Source: Oscillospiraceae bacterium (GTDB lineage Bacteria; Bacillota; Clostridia; Oscillospirales; Ruminococcaceae). Taken from it: a stretch of DNA of 64,000 nucleotides. The stretch spans positions 1 to 64,000 of the forward strand of contig JAKSPL010000005.1 of assembly GCA_024404815.1 (NCBI GenBank), in the 5' to 3' direction. Under the pieces are notes generated by a model, which saw only the letters and a program-made list of their open reading frames with translations, searched no databases and was not told the origin of the DNA. A program made the translations under genes and the position numbers. This document shows, in pieces, positions 53,570 to 63,576 of the stretch (positions are counted from its first letter, which is position 1; each line of letters opens with the position of its first letter).

Positions 53570-56500
53570 TTATTCTTCTGTTTCCGCAGGCTCAGTCTGA
53601 AACTGCTGCAAGAACAACTGCAAATCGAACAGGTTGACCATGCCATCGCTATTGACGTCTGCACCGTCCCAGCAGATAGAATCCTGTGGGAATTGCTTTG
53701 CTTCGCCTGTGAGATAGGAGAGCATGACAGCATCCGCCATCGACACTTTGCCGTCATGGTTGAAGTCGCCCGTCAAGGGCGTAGCAGTCGGTTCTTCCGC
53801 TGCATCGAGATTCAGATACGCAAAGCCGTAATCAGCGGAATAGTCCGATGCCGTACAGCCATTATAGCCGTATACCGTATACGGAACAGGCAGTTTGCTG
53901 AACGCGGCTTCAGGAACAAATGTGACAGGATAACCTGAAACGGTCGGGAGGATCGTTGCTTCATCGGTTTCTTCCGTATCCAGACTATATACTTCTGCGT
54001 ATTGCAAAGCAGGGCAGGTGCGGTAAGTAACGCCGTGTTCTATGTCGTGAACATTCTGAAATACTTTGCCGCTTGTGTCTGCAATATACATAGAATAGGT
54101 CTGGTTTGTGCTGTTGATGTCAGATGCCGACATGAGGATATAGACGGTCTTGCCTGCTGACAGACTGAACGGGATCTCACCTGTGGAGGTGAATTCACCG
54201 CTCTGGATGAAATCGCCGTTTTCGTCATAGATCTGGAGTGTCATGCGGCAGTACAAGTCGAAAATTCGCAGAGCGAGCTTGGTATCCAGTCCGGATGTGT
54301 AGCTGTAAACGAGGTAATCGCAGTCTGTTTCCTCCTCTGCTCCCGTATATTTTTTCTGGTGAAGCATCGGGAATATCGTGAGGTCTTCGAGTCCGAACAA
54401 ATCTTCAGCAATGATGTCATAATGTACATCGACCGTACCGAAATAGTCGCCCAGACCGATAAAGTTTGCGGTTGCCGTACCGATATTGACGTTGTCATAA
54501 CAGTAGCGGAGCTGATAATCCACACCCTCCGTGAGCGGTTCTCCATCATATGTGAATGTGACATCAGGTGCGGTTTCTTCATCCGTCCAGAAAATCGGAT
54601 TGCTTTCGATCTCGCAGTCCTCCAGCAAGCGGAATTCATTGCGGAAATCGAAATGCAGAACGCCCTCACGGTCAAATCCGTTGAACTTGATCATAAAGTA
54701 GTAGGTTTCGCCTGCTTTTGCGTCGAATGTGAGGGATTGTGTACCGTTTCCGTGGCAGACGGTGATGAGGTTTTCGTCCGCGTCAAATATACGCATAACG
54801 GTATCCATAACATCCGTGCTTGCAATCAGACAGCGCATATCTTCTTCGGGACAAATGCGGTAAATTGCGAGTCTGTTTTCGAGTGTAACAGCGGTTTCAT
54901 GTTCGCCGAGTGTCAGGAGCGGAGCATCTTTCGGCAAATCGACCACGATATCAAATGTACCCATACAGGAATCGTAAGCAGTATAGGAATTGACAGGAAC
55001 AATCATGAAGGACGTGGTACCATTTGCGGCGTGTTCATCGTAGAAACGGAACTTGAAATCCTCACCGAGTACGAGTTCTTCGCCGTCCACGGTAACAGTA
55101 ATTTCAGGTTCTTTCGGGTCGCCTGTATAGATCGCATCTTTCGTGGTAATGACAGCTTTGTTGAGATTATAGGGACGGTGTACGGTAACTGCCGAGCTGA
55201 GAGTGACGTCAGAATGTTTGGTGTAAAAGACCAGACAGTACGTTCCGTTTTCCAGCGTGAATGCCTCTTTGCCGTTTGTGACTAAAACAAGGGAATAGAA
55301 ATTCATTGCCGCATTGAATTTATAGATACTGCAAAGAATTTCGTTGGGCTTTTCGGTTTCGATCGTATAGAGTGTTTTCTTTTCGTCAGGATTTCCGCTG
55401 TCAGCGGTGAACCAGCAGGTCGCAATGCGTGAGCTCGTAAGGTCGATCGTTTGGGGTTCTTCGAGTGCGATGGTATTTTCGCTGCAATGGAGTCCGTTGT
55501 AGCTGATATTGTATTCCTGTGTGTAAGTACCGACATATCGTCCGATGCCGATGACATGTGTGCTTGCTGTGCCTGGCGCATTGTTCAGTTCGTGTACGAC
55601 AACATAGTCGGTGCCTTCGGTGAGGGAATCACCGTCGAGTGTGACTTTTACGGTTGGCGTCAGCGGTGTTTCGTCATTGTATGTGCCATAGAAGCCGCCG
55701 ACAACTTTGATTTTCCGCAGGTCGTGCATAGCCGGTGCGATCATGAGATTGTACTCCGCAGCGGATTGTGAGCGGCATTCGAAATAGTATTTCTGACCTG
55801 CAAGGAGCTGAACCGTTCCGGAAAAACCGTTGGCTGTATAGGCATTGTATGCATTGTACGCAAGCTGTTTTTCGTTGCTGTCAAGGACAGTACAGGACAC
55901 TTTGACGTTGTAGGAGCGGTGTGTGCCGTAGGAACCTGTACGGAGATAGTATTCATATTCTCCCTTGTATCGTTCGGTGTTGGTCGCATAGAAATAATAT
56001 TTGCCGGATTCTTTCGGGATAAAAACATAAGTCTGAACGTCCTTGGCATCGCTGAGGGTTATCAGGTTCGGCGTTTCTTCTTTTGCAAGCGGATAGACCT
56101 GAACGGGAACTGTCATGTATCCCGTGTATTTCCCGATACCGAATATGGTCAGCGTACCGTTTTCCTGAGTGAACTGACTGACGATCACATAGTCTTTGTT
56201 TTCTGTCAGGAGTTTTCCGTTGGGTGCGGTGACTTTCAGCGCAGGAGTATACGCAGTATCCGTGTCCTGGTAGCTGACAGCCTGACAATCGGCTTTGCAT
56301 TCAGAAATCGGAATTAGTGTATCATCCGTTGCGGAAACAGAGATCTGTGTACTGCCTGTCCAAAGCTGTCTGACATGAAGTCTGGCAGGGAAACTTTGCG
56401 GCAGCTGAGAGGATACAATCCCTGTGCGCGGGTCGATCTCACCGATGTAATGGTTATCCTCATCGGTCAGAACGCCGACCATACGTGCAGAACTGATGCA

Positions 56501-59500
56501 TTGGAATTTGTAGCCGGCGGTCTTGCCGGAAGTGAAAGAAAGTGTTTGTAGATTTGTATTGTCGAGATAAACGGGAGAATCTTCTGCGAGGTACAGCGGC
56601 ATACTGCCGGAGGTGACTGTGAGAACATAGTCCGCAGAAATTTCATTTCCGTTCGTATCTATCGCTTTGCAGACATAATGAAATTCGCCTGTCTGCGCGG
56701 TACTTGGTGTATAGAAATAGCTGTCTGCATCTGCAATGAGCTGCAGACTGTCATCTGTGCCGCGTTTGTACCATTGGTACGAAATATTGTTTCCTGCCGC
56801 GAGTGCAGCGAGTTCGGTGTAACCGTACTGTTCGACGCTGCGTGCCGTACCTGATTTGCGAATCCATTCGGGCGCAGACATTCTGCGTTCCGCAAAACTT
56901 TCAGGCAGTACGGTGTCGGGTGCTGCAAAGAATTTCACATTGCCGCCGACTGTTTCGCTGAGTTCTGAGAGCCCATCGGGAAGCAGAACATACTGACATC
57001 CGAACATACAGTCGTCAGGAATCGTTTCAACGGCAGGAATATCCAGCATACCAATGACACCGTTTTCAAATGATTTTGCAGAGATCTTTGTCGCATTTGG
57101 GAGGGTAAGTCCTCCTGCGAGAGCCTCGGAGAAGGCATGATACGGGACAGATGTCAGGGCATCAAACGAAACGGTCGAGAAGCCGTCACCGAGCGGAAAA
57201 CCTGCAAAAGCGTCTGAACCGATCGCTGTAATTCTGTCAAACGGCAGATCGGCAGAAAGGTCAAAGGATGCCTTGTGGAGTGCGAGAGCGTAATCGCCAA
57301 GCACGGTAACATTCGGTGCAGAGAGATAGACAAGCCGTACACAGCCTGCAAAAGCCTTGGCGGGGATTTCCGTCATGCTTTCAGGGAGCAGGACACTATT
57401 CAGGGAAACCATCCCTGAAAATGCTTCTGCGCCGAGCTGTTCCAGTGCGTCCAGTTTGAATTCTCCGCTGAGTGCGGTGCATTCGGACAATGCGGCTTCA
57501 CCGATCAAAGTGACCTGATTCCATGGACATTCGAGTTTTTTGAGCCCTGTGCAGTTCAGTAATGCACGATCACCGAGGACTGTTGCTTTTGGAATTGTGA
57601 GTGTTTCCAAGGCTTTACAATCCATAAAGCATTCGTCAGGCAGTTTGGTAATGCTGTTGAGATGTATTTCTTCGAGTGACGAACATCCTTTGAATGCTGC
57701 GGCACCAACAGTTGTCAGTTTTTCGGTGCAGTCAGCTTCTTCTAACTCTTCACAGCCTGCAAATGCATTTTCTCCAATAGACTGGATATTTTGGAGTTCT
57801 GCAGTTTCGAGTGCAGAACATCCTGAAAATGCGCGGTCTGCAATTTTTGTAACAGTATCCGGCAGGTGAAGTGTGACAAGGAACGAATTGTTTTTGAACG
57901 CCTCAGGTCCGATTGCCGTGACAGGGTTTCCGTCGGCATCTTCTGACGGAATGACAGGTGCAGCGGCAATACCGAGATATTTTGTGATCACACCGTTTTC
58001 GATTTGGAAAGCATTTTCTGTATCCTGTCCGCAGATCGTATATGCGGCTTCGGAAAGAATACTGTCCTCACATCCTGTTTTGACAGCAATGGCACGCAGC
58101 CAGGTGGAGGATTCAATGGTGATCGGCTCGGAATATAGCGTACCATTTTCTTTGGAGGGAACGGTTCCGTCTGTGGTGTAGTAGATGTCCGCTCCGTCTG
58201 TTACGCATTCCGCTTCCACATGAATGGTATTCCCGTAAAAACCGCTTTCAAAGGAAAAAGTCGGCGTATGGCATACACCTTCACACCAGTTGAACGGGTC
58301 CATGCAGACCAGTCCCCAGCCGAATTCCTCATCAAATCCCACATCGCCGATATCCATAGCATTGGCTTGCAGTAACCCTTGGATTTTCGCAGGAGAAAGA
58401 GATTTATCGCAGCTTTTGAGCAGGGCTGCGCAGGCAGCAACGTGGGGTGTTGCCATACTTGTGCCGTCCCAAGCTTCTGTTTCATTGTTTTCGCCGAGTA
58501 CCGTACTGAGAATTCCGACACCGGGCGCGGCAACATCGATCATGCTGCCGTAGTTGGAAAAATAAGCAAGATCTAGTTTTTCGGTTACAGCAGCAACAGT
58601 AATGCAGCTGTCGATGCCGCCGGGGTAGTAGTATGCCGCATCATCGCCGTTGTTGCCTGCCGCCGCGACACAGGTGAGTCCTGCTTCATCGGCAATGGAC
58701 ATGGCTTCGATTTCGAGCGGGCTGACACCCAGTCCGCCAAAGCTCATGCTGACGACATCTGCGCTGTGTTCGATCGCATACATCAGTCCGAGATAGATTT
58801 GTTCGTCAGAGCCGCTTCCGTCCTTATCAAATACTTTGATCGGCAGAATTTTGACGTTATCCGTGGTCAGTTCACAAATTGTACCTGTGCAGTGCGTACC
58901 GTGTCCGAAATCGTCATTGGCGGAATCGTTGCCCGAATTGGAATAGTTCACTTCGTCATCAAGGATTCTGCCGTCAAAAGCGGACTGTGCGCGGTTGATG
59001 CCTGTATCAACAACAGCGACAACGACCTCAGGGAGAAGTTCACTATTGAGATTCTCCTCGATAAATTCATCCACACCGAGATATTTTGCGCCCCAAGTGT
59101 TATAGCTGTGCGTCTGTGTATTGGAGATAAGCGCATTGGTAACAGACGCATCTGTCGGCTTTGGAAGCTGTAAGATGTGTGACGGCTGGACAAATTCCAC
59201 ATTGTCATCTGCCTGATATTTCTGATAAGCGGCATAAGCATCCGCAGGGGAGGCGTACTGGAAAATATGCAGATTTCGGTATCCTTCTGCTAAAGCCTTT
59301 GCCCCATACGAATCAAGTGTGCCGGCCGCTTTGACGATCAGTCTTGCGGTCTGAAATTCGTTTGTGACGGTAATGGCATCTTCTGTTTCGGAGATGTTGT
59401 ACCCCTCTGTTTCCGCACAGTCTGTCAGCAACACGGAATCGGAACGGTGCAGTGCTCTGCTTGGCAAAGCATCACTTTTCCGAACAAGTGTCCCGTTTTC

Positions 59501-59761
59501 CACGGCAATATCTCCGTAGGAATCACCGACAGGCACTCCGTCACAGTAGAGCGTATTGCTGTGCTTGTCATAGACGAGTTCTGTGTAGGTATCTTGTGAA
59601 TCGTTATACAAAGACAGGGCGTTCACCTCTGCGGCGAATGCGTCAAGAGAGCAGTCTGCGGCAAAGGAAAGTGCTTTGTGCTGTGGGCAAACGGATGCTT
59701 GCTGTATGATGAATGCGAGCGTGAGGAACAGCCCCGCCGTCCGCTGAAATATTCTGTTCAA
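53570..59761 (-). CDS. secreted subtilisin-like protease with leucine-rich repeats and dockerin
   Basis: This 2,063-residue protein has a signal peptide (TAGLFLTLAFIIQQASV) and an S8 peptidase domain (about 245-470). The full triad is present: VVAVVDTGIN, DFGHGTHCTGT and DGTSMATPHVA, with the oxyanion Asn in AAAGNNGD. A chitobiase C-terminal-like module (about 505-580; ADIYYTTDGTVPSKENG) and BspA-type repeats (about 590-937) follow. Then come four alternating beta modules with a DYVV...GIGxYxGT motif next to PPC-like domains (about 1165-1790), and a C-terminal dockerin (GDFNHDGKVSMADAVML, ADVNSDGMVNLFDLQLF). The start is TTG behind ACAGGAGGGATTC. It would sit in or cleave components of a cellulosome-like complex; the substrate is unknown. 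Region 80-200 may be an inhibitory propeptide. Confidence 0.92.
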   Translation of the reverse strand: MNRIFQRTAGLFLTLAFIIQQASVCPQHKALSFAADCSLDAFAAEVNALSLYNDSQDTYTELVYDKHSNTLYCDGVPVGDSYGDIAVENGTLVRKSDALPSRALHRSDSVLLTDCAETEGYNISETEDAITVTNEFQTARLIVKAAGTLDSYGAKALAEGYRNLHIFQYASPADAYAAYQKYQADDNVEFVQPSHILQLPKPTDASVTNALISNTQTHSYNTWGAKYLGVDEFIEENLNSELLPEVVVAVVDTGINRAQSAFDGRILDDEVNYSNSGNDSANDDFGHGTHCTGTICELTTDNVKILPIKVFDKDGSGSDEQIYLGLMYAIEHSADVVSMSFGGLGVSPLEIEAMSIADEAGLTCVAAAGNNGDDAAYYYPGGIDSCITVAAVTEKLDLAYFSNYGSMIDVAAPGVGILSTVLGENNETEAWDGTSMATPHVAACAALLKSCDKSLSPAKIQGLLQANAMDIGDVGFDEEFGWGLVCMDPFNWCEGVCHTPTFSFESGFYGNTIHVEAECVTDGADIYYTTDGTVPSKENGTLYSEPITIESSTWLRAIAVKTGCEDSILSEAAYTICGQDTENAFQIENGVITKYLGIAAAPVIPSEDADGNPVTAIGPEAFKNNSFLVTLHLPDTVTKIADRAFSGCSALETAELQNIQSIGENAFAGCEELEEADCTEKLTTVGAAAFKGCSSLEEIHLNSITKLPDECFMDCKALETLTIPKATVLGDRALLNCTGLKKLECPWNQVTLIGEAALSECTALSGEFKLDALEQLGAEAFSGMVSLNSVLLPESMTEIPAKAFAGCVRLVYLSAPNVTVLGDYALALHKASFDLSADLPFDRITAIGSDAFAGFPLGDGFSTVSFDALTSVPYHAFSEALAGGLTLPNATKISAKSFENGVIGMLDIPAVETIPDDCMFGCQYVLLPDGLSELSETVGGNVKFFAAPDTVLPESFAERRMSAPEWIRKSGTARSVEQYGYTELAALAAGNNISYQWYKRGTDDSLQLIADADSYFYTPSTAQTGEFHYVCKAIDTNGNEISADYVLTVTSGSMPLYLAEDSPVYLDNTNLQTLSFTSGKTAGYKFQCISSARMVGVLTDEDNHYIGEIDPRTGIVSSQLPQSFPARLHVRQLWTGSTQISVSATDDTLIPISECKADCQAVSYQDTDTAYTPALKVTAPNGKLLTENKDYVIVSQFTQENGTLTIFGIGKYTGYMTVPVQVYPLAKEETPNLITLSDAKDVQTYVFIPKESGKYYFYATNTERYKGEYEYYLRTGSYGTHRSYNVKVSCTVLDSNEKQLAYNAYNAYTANGFSGTVQLLAGQKYYFECRSQSAAEYNLMIAPAMHDLRKIKVVGGFYGTYNDETPLTPTVKVTLDGDSLTEGTDYVVVHELNNAPGTASTHVIGIGRYVGTYTQEYNISYNGLHCSENTIALEEPQTIDLTSSRIATCWFTADSGNPDEKKTLYTIETEKPNEILCSIYKFNAAMNFYSLVLVTNGKEAFTLENGTYCLVFYTKHSDVTLSSAVTVHRPYNLNKAVITTKDAIYTGDPKEPEITVTVDGEELVLGEDFKFRFYDEHAANGTTSFMIVPVNSYTAYDSCMGTFDIVVDLPKDAPLLTLGEHETAVTLENRLAIYRICPEEDMRCLIASTDVMDTVMRIFDADENLITVCHGNGTQSLTFDAKAGETYYFMIKFNGFDREGVLHFDFRNEFRLLEDCEIESNPIFWTDEETAPDVTFTYDGEPLTEGVDYQLRYCYDNVNIGTATANFIGLGDYFGTVDVHYDIIAEDLFGLEDLTIFPMLHQKKYTGAEEETDCDYLVYSYTSGLDTKLALRIFDLYCRMTLQIYDENGDFIQSGEFTSTGEIPFSLSAGKTVYILMSASDINSTNQTYSMYIADTSGKVFQNVHDIEHGVTYRTCPALQYAEVYSLDTEETDEATILPTVSGYPVTFVPEAAFSKLPVPYTVYGYNGCTASDYSADYGFAYLNLDAAEEPTATPLTGDFNHDGKVSMADAVMLSYLTGEAKQFPQDSICWDGADVNSDGMVNLFDLQLFLQQFQTEPAETEE
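54400..56260 (-). repeat. four degenerate beta-module repeats in the subtilisin C-terminal half
   Basis: Four copies share a pattern of LTEGxDYVV followed 20-25 residues later by GIGxYxGT: LTENKDYVIV/FGIGKYTG, LTEGTDYVVV/IGIGRYVGT, LVLGEDFKFR/VPVNSYTA and LTEGVDYQLR/FIGLGDYFGT. Each is followed by a PPC-like domain. The third copy has lost the Gly-rich core. Confidence 0.7.
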
Positions 59762-59795
59762 GAGAATCCCTCCTGTTATGTGTAATTACATTATC

Positions 59796-59824
59796 AGCAT
59801 ACCATATTTTCACGGGAATGTCAA
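59796..59824 (-). promoter_or_regulatory. promoter of the subtilisin gene
   Basis: On the minus strand a perfect TTGACA and TATGCT are spaced by 17 bases, 34 bases before the TTG start. Confidence 0.8.
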
Positions 59825-59914
59825 TGATTATTGTCGTATATTCTGAAATTTCATTCTTTTTACACAAATGCCGGATCGTATTTTTGGCGACTGCAAAATA
59901 GTATCATTCGGATA

Positions 59915-59956
59915 CAAAAGCACCGTCTGTGAGCAGAATCCCACAGACGGTGTTTT
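59915..59956 (-). terminator. terminator of the helicase operon
   Basis: On the minus strand CACCGTCTGTG pairs perfectly with CACAGACGGTG and is followed by CTTTTG. It begins a few bases after the helicase stop. Confidence 0.82.
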
Positions 59957-59961
59957 GTTGA

Positions 59962-62223
59962 CTATTCAGCAGCAGAATCCTCTGCTTTTTGCAAATGTGC
60001 AGTCCATTGCAGGATCCGCGTTTTCATCTCGTCGATTTCGAGAATTCCATAGGCAAACCCCTTTCGGACAAGTTCCGCAGGGACATAGTCGTCATATTTT
60101 TCAAAAACGGGGACTTCATTCGGGTAGACAAGTTCCATCGGGTCGAGCGGTTTCTGAATCTCATCATACAGCACCTGAAAGAATTGTTCTTTGTCAGCTT
60201 TCATGCGGAATTCGAGGAAATAGGGGCGTGAGGGCGCAAGTCCTTTGAGCTTGAGTGCTTCCGCACATCGAACTTTCAGGAAGCGTTCGAGTGCCAGAAA
60301 CGCATAGGTGCCGAGCCACGGCATCAGACACCACATATCGCCGCCCAGACAGATGAGGGGTTCTTCCGCCGCACCTGAGTTTCGTGCAGTATGTCTTGCG
60401 AGTGAAAGTCTTGCAGCCGCATTTTTCATCAGATACGGGTAGGACAGATCTTCGCGCAGAACCTGCCGCATCCGTTCGAGGATCTTTGTCTGAATGTCGC
60501 CCGGGCATTCGCCGAAATAGGCAGGCACTTTTCCTTTGACCATGGTGCAGTAGACCAGATGTCTGTCGTGGTCCACCTCATCGACCACCCAGACGTGTCC
60601 TGCAATGGCGATTTTCTCGCCGGCAGGAGGCGGCTGTACGATCGTACCGATTTCGTGAGATTCGGAACGGACGGTGTATTCTTCATTCTCCTGAAATACC
60701 GCATAAAACTTGAAATTATTGGTGACACGTTCTCCTTTGATGCCGACGATCAGACCGCCCTCATCGGTGCGTTGAATCTGTTCGGTTTCGATGAGATGTC
60801 GCAGAAGTACCGCATAATCTTCTTTTGAGATCCTGTGGAAATATTTGAGTGTCAGCACACGGGAAGCAAGTGCGGCAGGTGTCATTTCTCCGCAGGATGC
60901 GAGAGTACTCATAGTCTGATGGTAGAGCAGACTGAACGGCAGTCTGCGGAAATTGGGTGGTTCTACCCAGCGTTCCTCTGTATACAGCTGAACCAGCGCA
61001 ATGCCCTGCAGGAGTTTCCAAGGAATTGTTGTCGGGAGCATGGCACGCGGCTCCGGCTGTTCTTCACGCATGACAAACCACATTTCGGGCGGCAGATCGC
61101 GTCTGCCTGTACGTCCAAGACGCTGCAAAAACGAGGAAACCATAAACGGTGCATCGATCTGAAAAGCGCGTTCCAGTCTTCCGATGTCGATGCCGAGTTC
61201 AAGGGTAGCGGTGGTGACTGTCGTCTGAAACTGCGTGTCGTCCTTCATGACATCCTCAGCAGTTTCGCGGTAGGACGCAGAGAGATTGCCGTGGTGAATG
61301 AGAAAACGGTCTGGTTCGTGTTTATATTCGCAGTATTGCCGCAGAGAGGTCGTGACAGCTTCGGCTTCTTCGCGCGAATTGACAAACACAAGGCATTTCT
61401 TTCCGCGTGTATGCTCAAAAATATATCCCATACCGGGGTCAGCAAAATCGGGTGCGGTGTCTGTTTTCTGTTCGAGGACTTCCAGCGCATTCTGTTCGGT
61501 TTGTTCGTCAGACGCCTGCGGCCCCTGTATATAGAAATGCTCCATTGAGATCCGCCATTTGGATTTCGGCTGTTCGAATTGAGGAATTACAGTTGGTCTG
61601 CCTGTACCCGATGCGAGAAATTCGCCGGTCTGCTGTAAATCTCCGATCGTTGCAGACAGTCCGATTCTGCGCGGCTGTACACCTGCCATACGGGAAAGCC
61701 GTTCGATGAGACAAAGTGTCTGACCGCCTCTGTCGCCGCGCATGAGTGAATGTACCTCATCAATGACAATAAAGCGCAAATCGCAGAACAAACGGGAAAC
61801 GGCGGCGTGCTTGTGGAGCAGCAGGGCTTCGAGCGATTCGGGGGTGATCTGCAGAATGCCGCTCGGATTTTTGAGCATTTTGTTTTTGTGAGATTGAGAA
61901 ACATCGCCGTGCCAGTGCCAGACAGGAATATCCGCCTCTGCACAGAGTTCTGTCAGTCTGGAAAACTGGTCATTGATCAGTGCTTTCAGCGGACCGATAT
62001 AAATAGCACCGACTGATTTCGGCGGATCTTCCGAAAAGAGTGTCAGGATGGGGAAAAAAGCGGCTTCGGTTTTGCCCGACGCGGTTGAGGCAGAGAGCAG
62101 AACATGGGCATCCGTATTGAACACAGCGTCTGCGGCCGCCACCTGTATCGCACGCAGATTTTCCCAGTTATTCCGAAAAATATAGTCCTGCACGAACGGC
62201 GCGTAGCGTTCAAAAGCATTCAT
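59962..62223 (-). CDS. Lhr/BrxHI-like superfamily 2 helicase
   Basis: This 753-residue DEAD/DEAH-type helicase has Walker A SASTASGKTE (44-53), the DEVH box IVIDEVHSL (about 152), motif III GLSATIGD (about 188) and motif VI LQRLGRTGRR (about 370). The C-terminal half has a wedge between WEEP-like and zinc-free segments, with PYLMKNAAARLSLARHTARN and no nuclease motif that I recognise. Overall it resembles the Lhr-like helicase BrxHI of type 2 BREX loci. It is the last gene of a three-gene operon and starts 14 bases after the ATPase stop. A role in DNA or RNA remodelling during phage or stress response is inferred. Confidence 0.85.
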   Translation of the reverse strand: MNAFERYAPFVQDYIFRNNWENLRAIQVAAADAVFNTDAHVLLSASTASGKTEAAFFPILTLFSEDPPKSVGAIYIGPLKALINDQFSRLTELCAEADIPVWHWHGDVSQSHKNKMLKNPSGILQITPESLEALLLHKHAAVSRLFCDLRFIVIDEVHSLMRGDRGGQTLCLIERLSRMAGVQPRRIGLSATIGDLQQTGEFLASGTGRPTVIPQFEQPKSKWRISMEHFYIQGPQASDEQTEQNALEVLEQKTDTAPDFADPGMGYIFEHTRGKKCLVFVNSREEAEAVTTSLRQYCEYKHEPDRFLIHHGNLSASYRETAEDVMKDDTQFQTTVTTATLELGIDIGRLERAFQIDAPFMVSSFLQRLGRTGRRDLPPEMWFVMREEQPEPRAMLPTTIPWKLLQGIALVQLYTEERWVEPPNFRRLPFSLLYHQTMSTLASCGEMTPAALASRVLTLKYFHRISKEDYAVLLRHLIETEQIQRTDEGGLIVGIKGERVTNNFKFYAVFQENEEYTVRSESHEIGTIVQPPPAGEKIAIAGHVWVVDEVDHDRHLVYCTMVKGKVPAYFGECPGDIQTKILERMRQVLREDLSYPYLMKNAAARLSLARHTARNSGAAEEPLICLGGDMWCLMPWLGTYAFLALERFLKVRCAEALKLKGLAPSRPYFLEFRMKADKEQFFQVLYDEIQKPLDPMELVYPNEVPVFEKYDDYVPAELVRKGFAYGILEIDEMKTRILQWTAHLQKAEDSAAE

Positions 62224-62237
62224 GGCATTCTTACACC

Positions 62238-63557
62238 TTATATTTCAAATTCCGCAAAGTTTTCATCAATGGCATCATCAGACTGTAATTCTGACTTTGC
62301 GTAGGAAAACGCATCGGATTGGAGAAGTTCTTTGACATTGATCTGCGGATTCTGATATGTAATATTCAGCAGTTCGATAAAATCACGGATGACCTCACGA
62401 GGGGTGAGATTGGTGTCCGCGCCGATTCTGCCGAATTCGATGCGGATAAAGCTGACCATATCATCCTGTTCAAGGATCTGTGTGTAGTCATAAAGGGATG
62501 CATGGATCTCCGCAAGTTTTTCGACCAGTACGAGCATTTGCTCCGCAGTCAGCGGCTGGAGGGGAATGACAGGCGCGAGCATATCTTTCAGTCCGTCGCG
62601 TGAAAATTTTCCTGCGGCAAGACGGGAGCGCAGAGCCTCATAGCTGTAAATTCCGCGTCTTGTATCCTCCATGCACTGCGGTGTTCCCGACATGATAATG
62701 CCGAGATACTGCGCTTTTCCTTGGAGTGTATCGTTGTACATGGTGAGAATTTTCTCGTAATTATACTGACGGGTAATGCTGTTCGGAATCTTATAAATAT
62801 TGACGAGTTCATCAACAAGCACCAGCATTCCTTGATATCCTGCCTGATGGAAGAACACAGCGAATAATTTCAGGTATTCATACCAGTCGTCGTCCGAAAT
62901 GACTATGTTGACGCCAAGTTCGGATTTGGCTTCTTTTTTGCCTGTATACTCACCGCGAAACCATTTGACGACCTTTGCTTTTACCGCATCATCCCCTGTG
63001 AGATAGGATTGGTAATAGAGAACGAGCAGTTTTGCAAAATCGAATCCGTGAACCATCTCGCTGACTGTGCCGACAACCGCATAAATACGCTGTTCGACCA
63101 GTGTACGGAAGTTGGCATCATCTGGCGTGATGCCATGTTCGGCAATGACATCTGTCTGAATACCGCTGATCCATTTGTCGAGGATGAGAGTCAGCGCACC
63201 ACCCTCAGATTTCGTTTTGGTGGAGAGATTCTGAATCAGTTCCTTGTAGGTGGCAAGTCCCTGTCCGTTGGAGCCGTGCAGACGGCGTTCAGGCGACAGA
63301 TCTGCATCGCAGACGACAAAATTTCTGTCCATCGCGTAGTTGCGGATCGTTTGGAGCAGAAAACTCTTTCCGCTTCCGTACTTTCCGACGAGGAAACGAA
63401 AGGATGCGCCGCCCTCTGCGATCATCTCGACATCGTGCAAAAGAGCAGAGATCTCGCTGTCCCTGCCTACGGCAATATAGGGCAGACCGATACGGGGTAC
63501 AACACCGCCTTTCAGGGAGTTGATGAGTGTATTTGCAATTCGCTTTGGGATTTTCAT
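62238..63557 (-). CDS. BrxD-like P-loop ATPase
   Basis: The 439-residue protein matches the BrxD/DUF2791 ATP-binding family. It begins MKIPKRIANTLINSLKGGVV, has Walker A FLVGKYGSGKSF (about 57-67), Walker B GMLVLVDELVN (about 245) and a sensor-like IIMSGTPQCMEDTRRG (about 290). It ends with a helical region (FAEFEI). In type 2 BREX, BrxD accompanies the BrxHI helicase, as here. The start ATG (63557) follows GAAAGGATG; an upstream frame extends into the preceding gene. The spacing to its neighbours is 19 and 14 bases, so all three genes should be cotranscribed. Confidence 0.87.
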   Translation of the reverse strand: MKIPKRIANTLINSLKGGVVPRIGLPYIAVGRDSEISALLHDVEMIAEGGASFRFLVGKYGSGKSFLLQTIRNYAMDRNFVVCDADLSPERRLHGSNGQGLATYKELIQNLSTKTKSEGGALTLILDKWISGIQTDVIAEHGITPDDANFRTLVEQRIYAVVGTVSEMVHGFDFAKLLVLYYQSYLTGDDAVKAKVVKWFRGEYTGKKEAKSELGVNIVISDDDWYEYLKLFAVFFHQAGYQGMLVLVDELVNIYKIPNSITRQYNYEKILTMYNDTLQGKAQYLGIIMSGTPQCMEDTRRGIYSYEALRSRLAAGKFSRDGLKDMLAPVIPLQPLTAEQMLVLVEKLAEIHASLYDYTQILEQDDMVSFIRIEFGRIGADTNLTPREVIRDFIELLNITYQNPQINVKELLQSDAFSYAKSELQSDDAIDENFAEFEI

Positions 63558-63576
63558 AGGTAACATCCTTTCAGGG

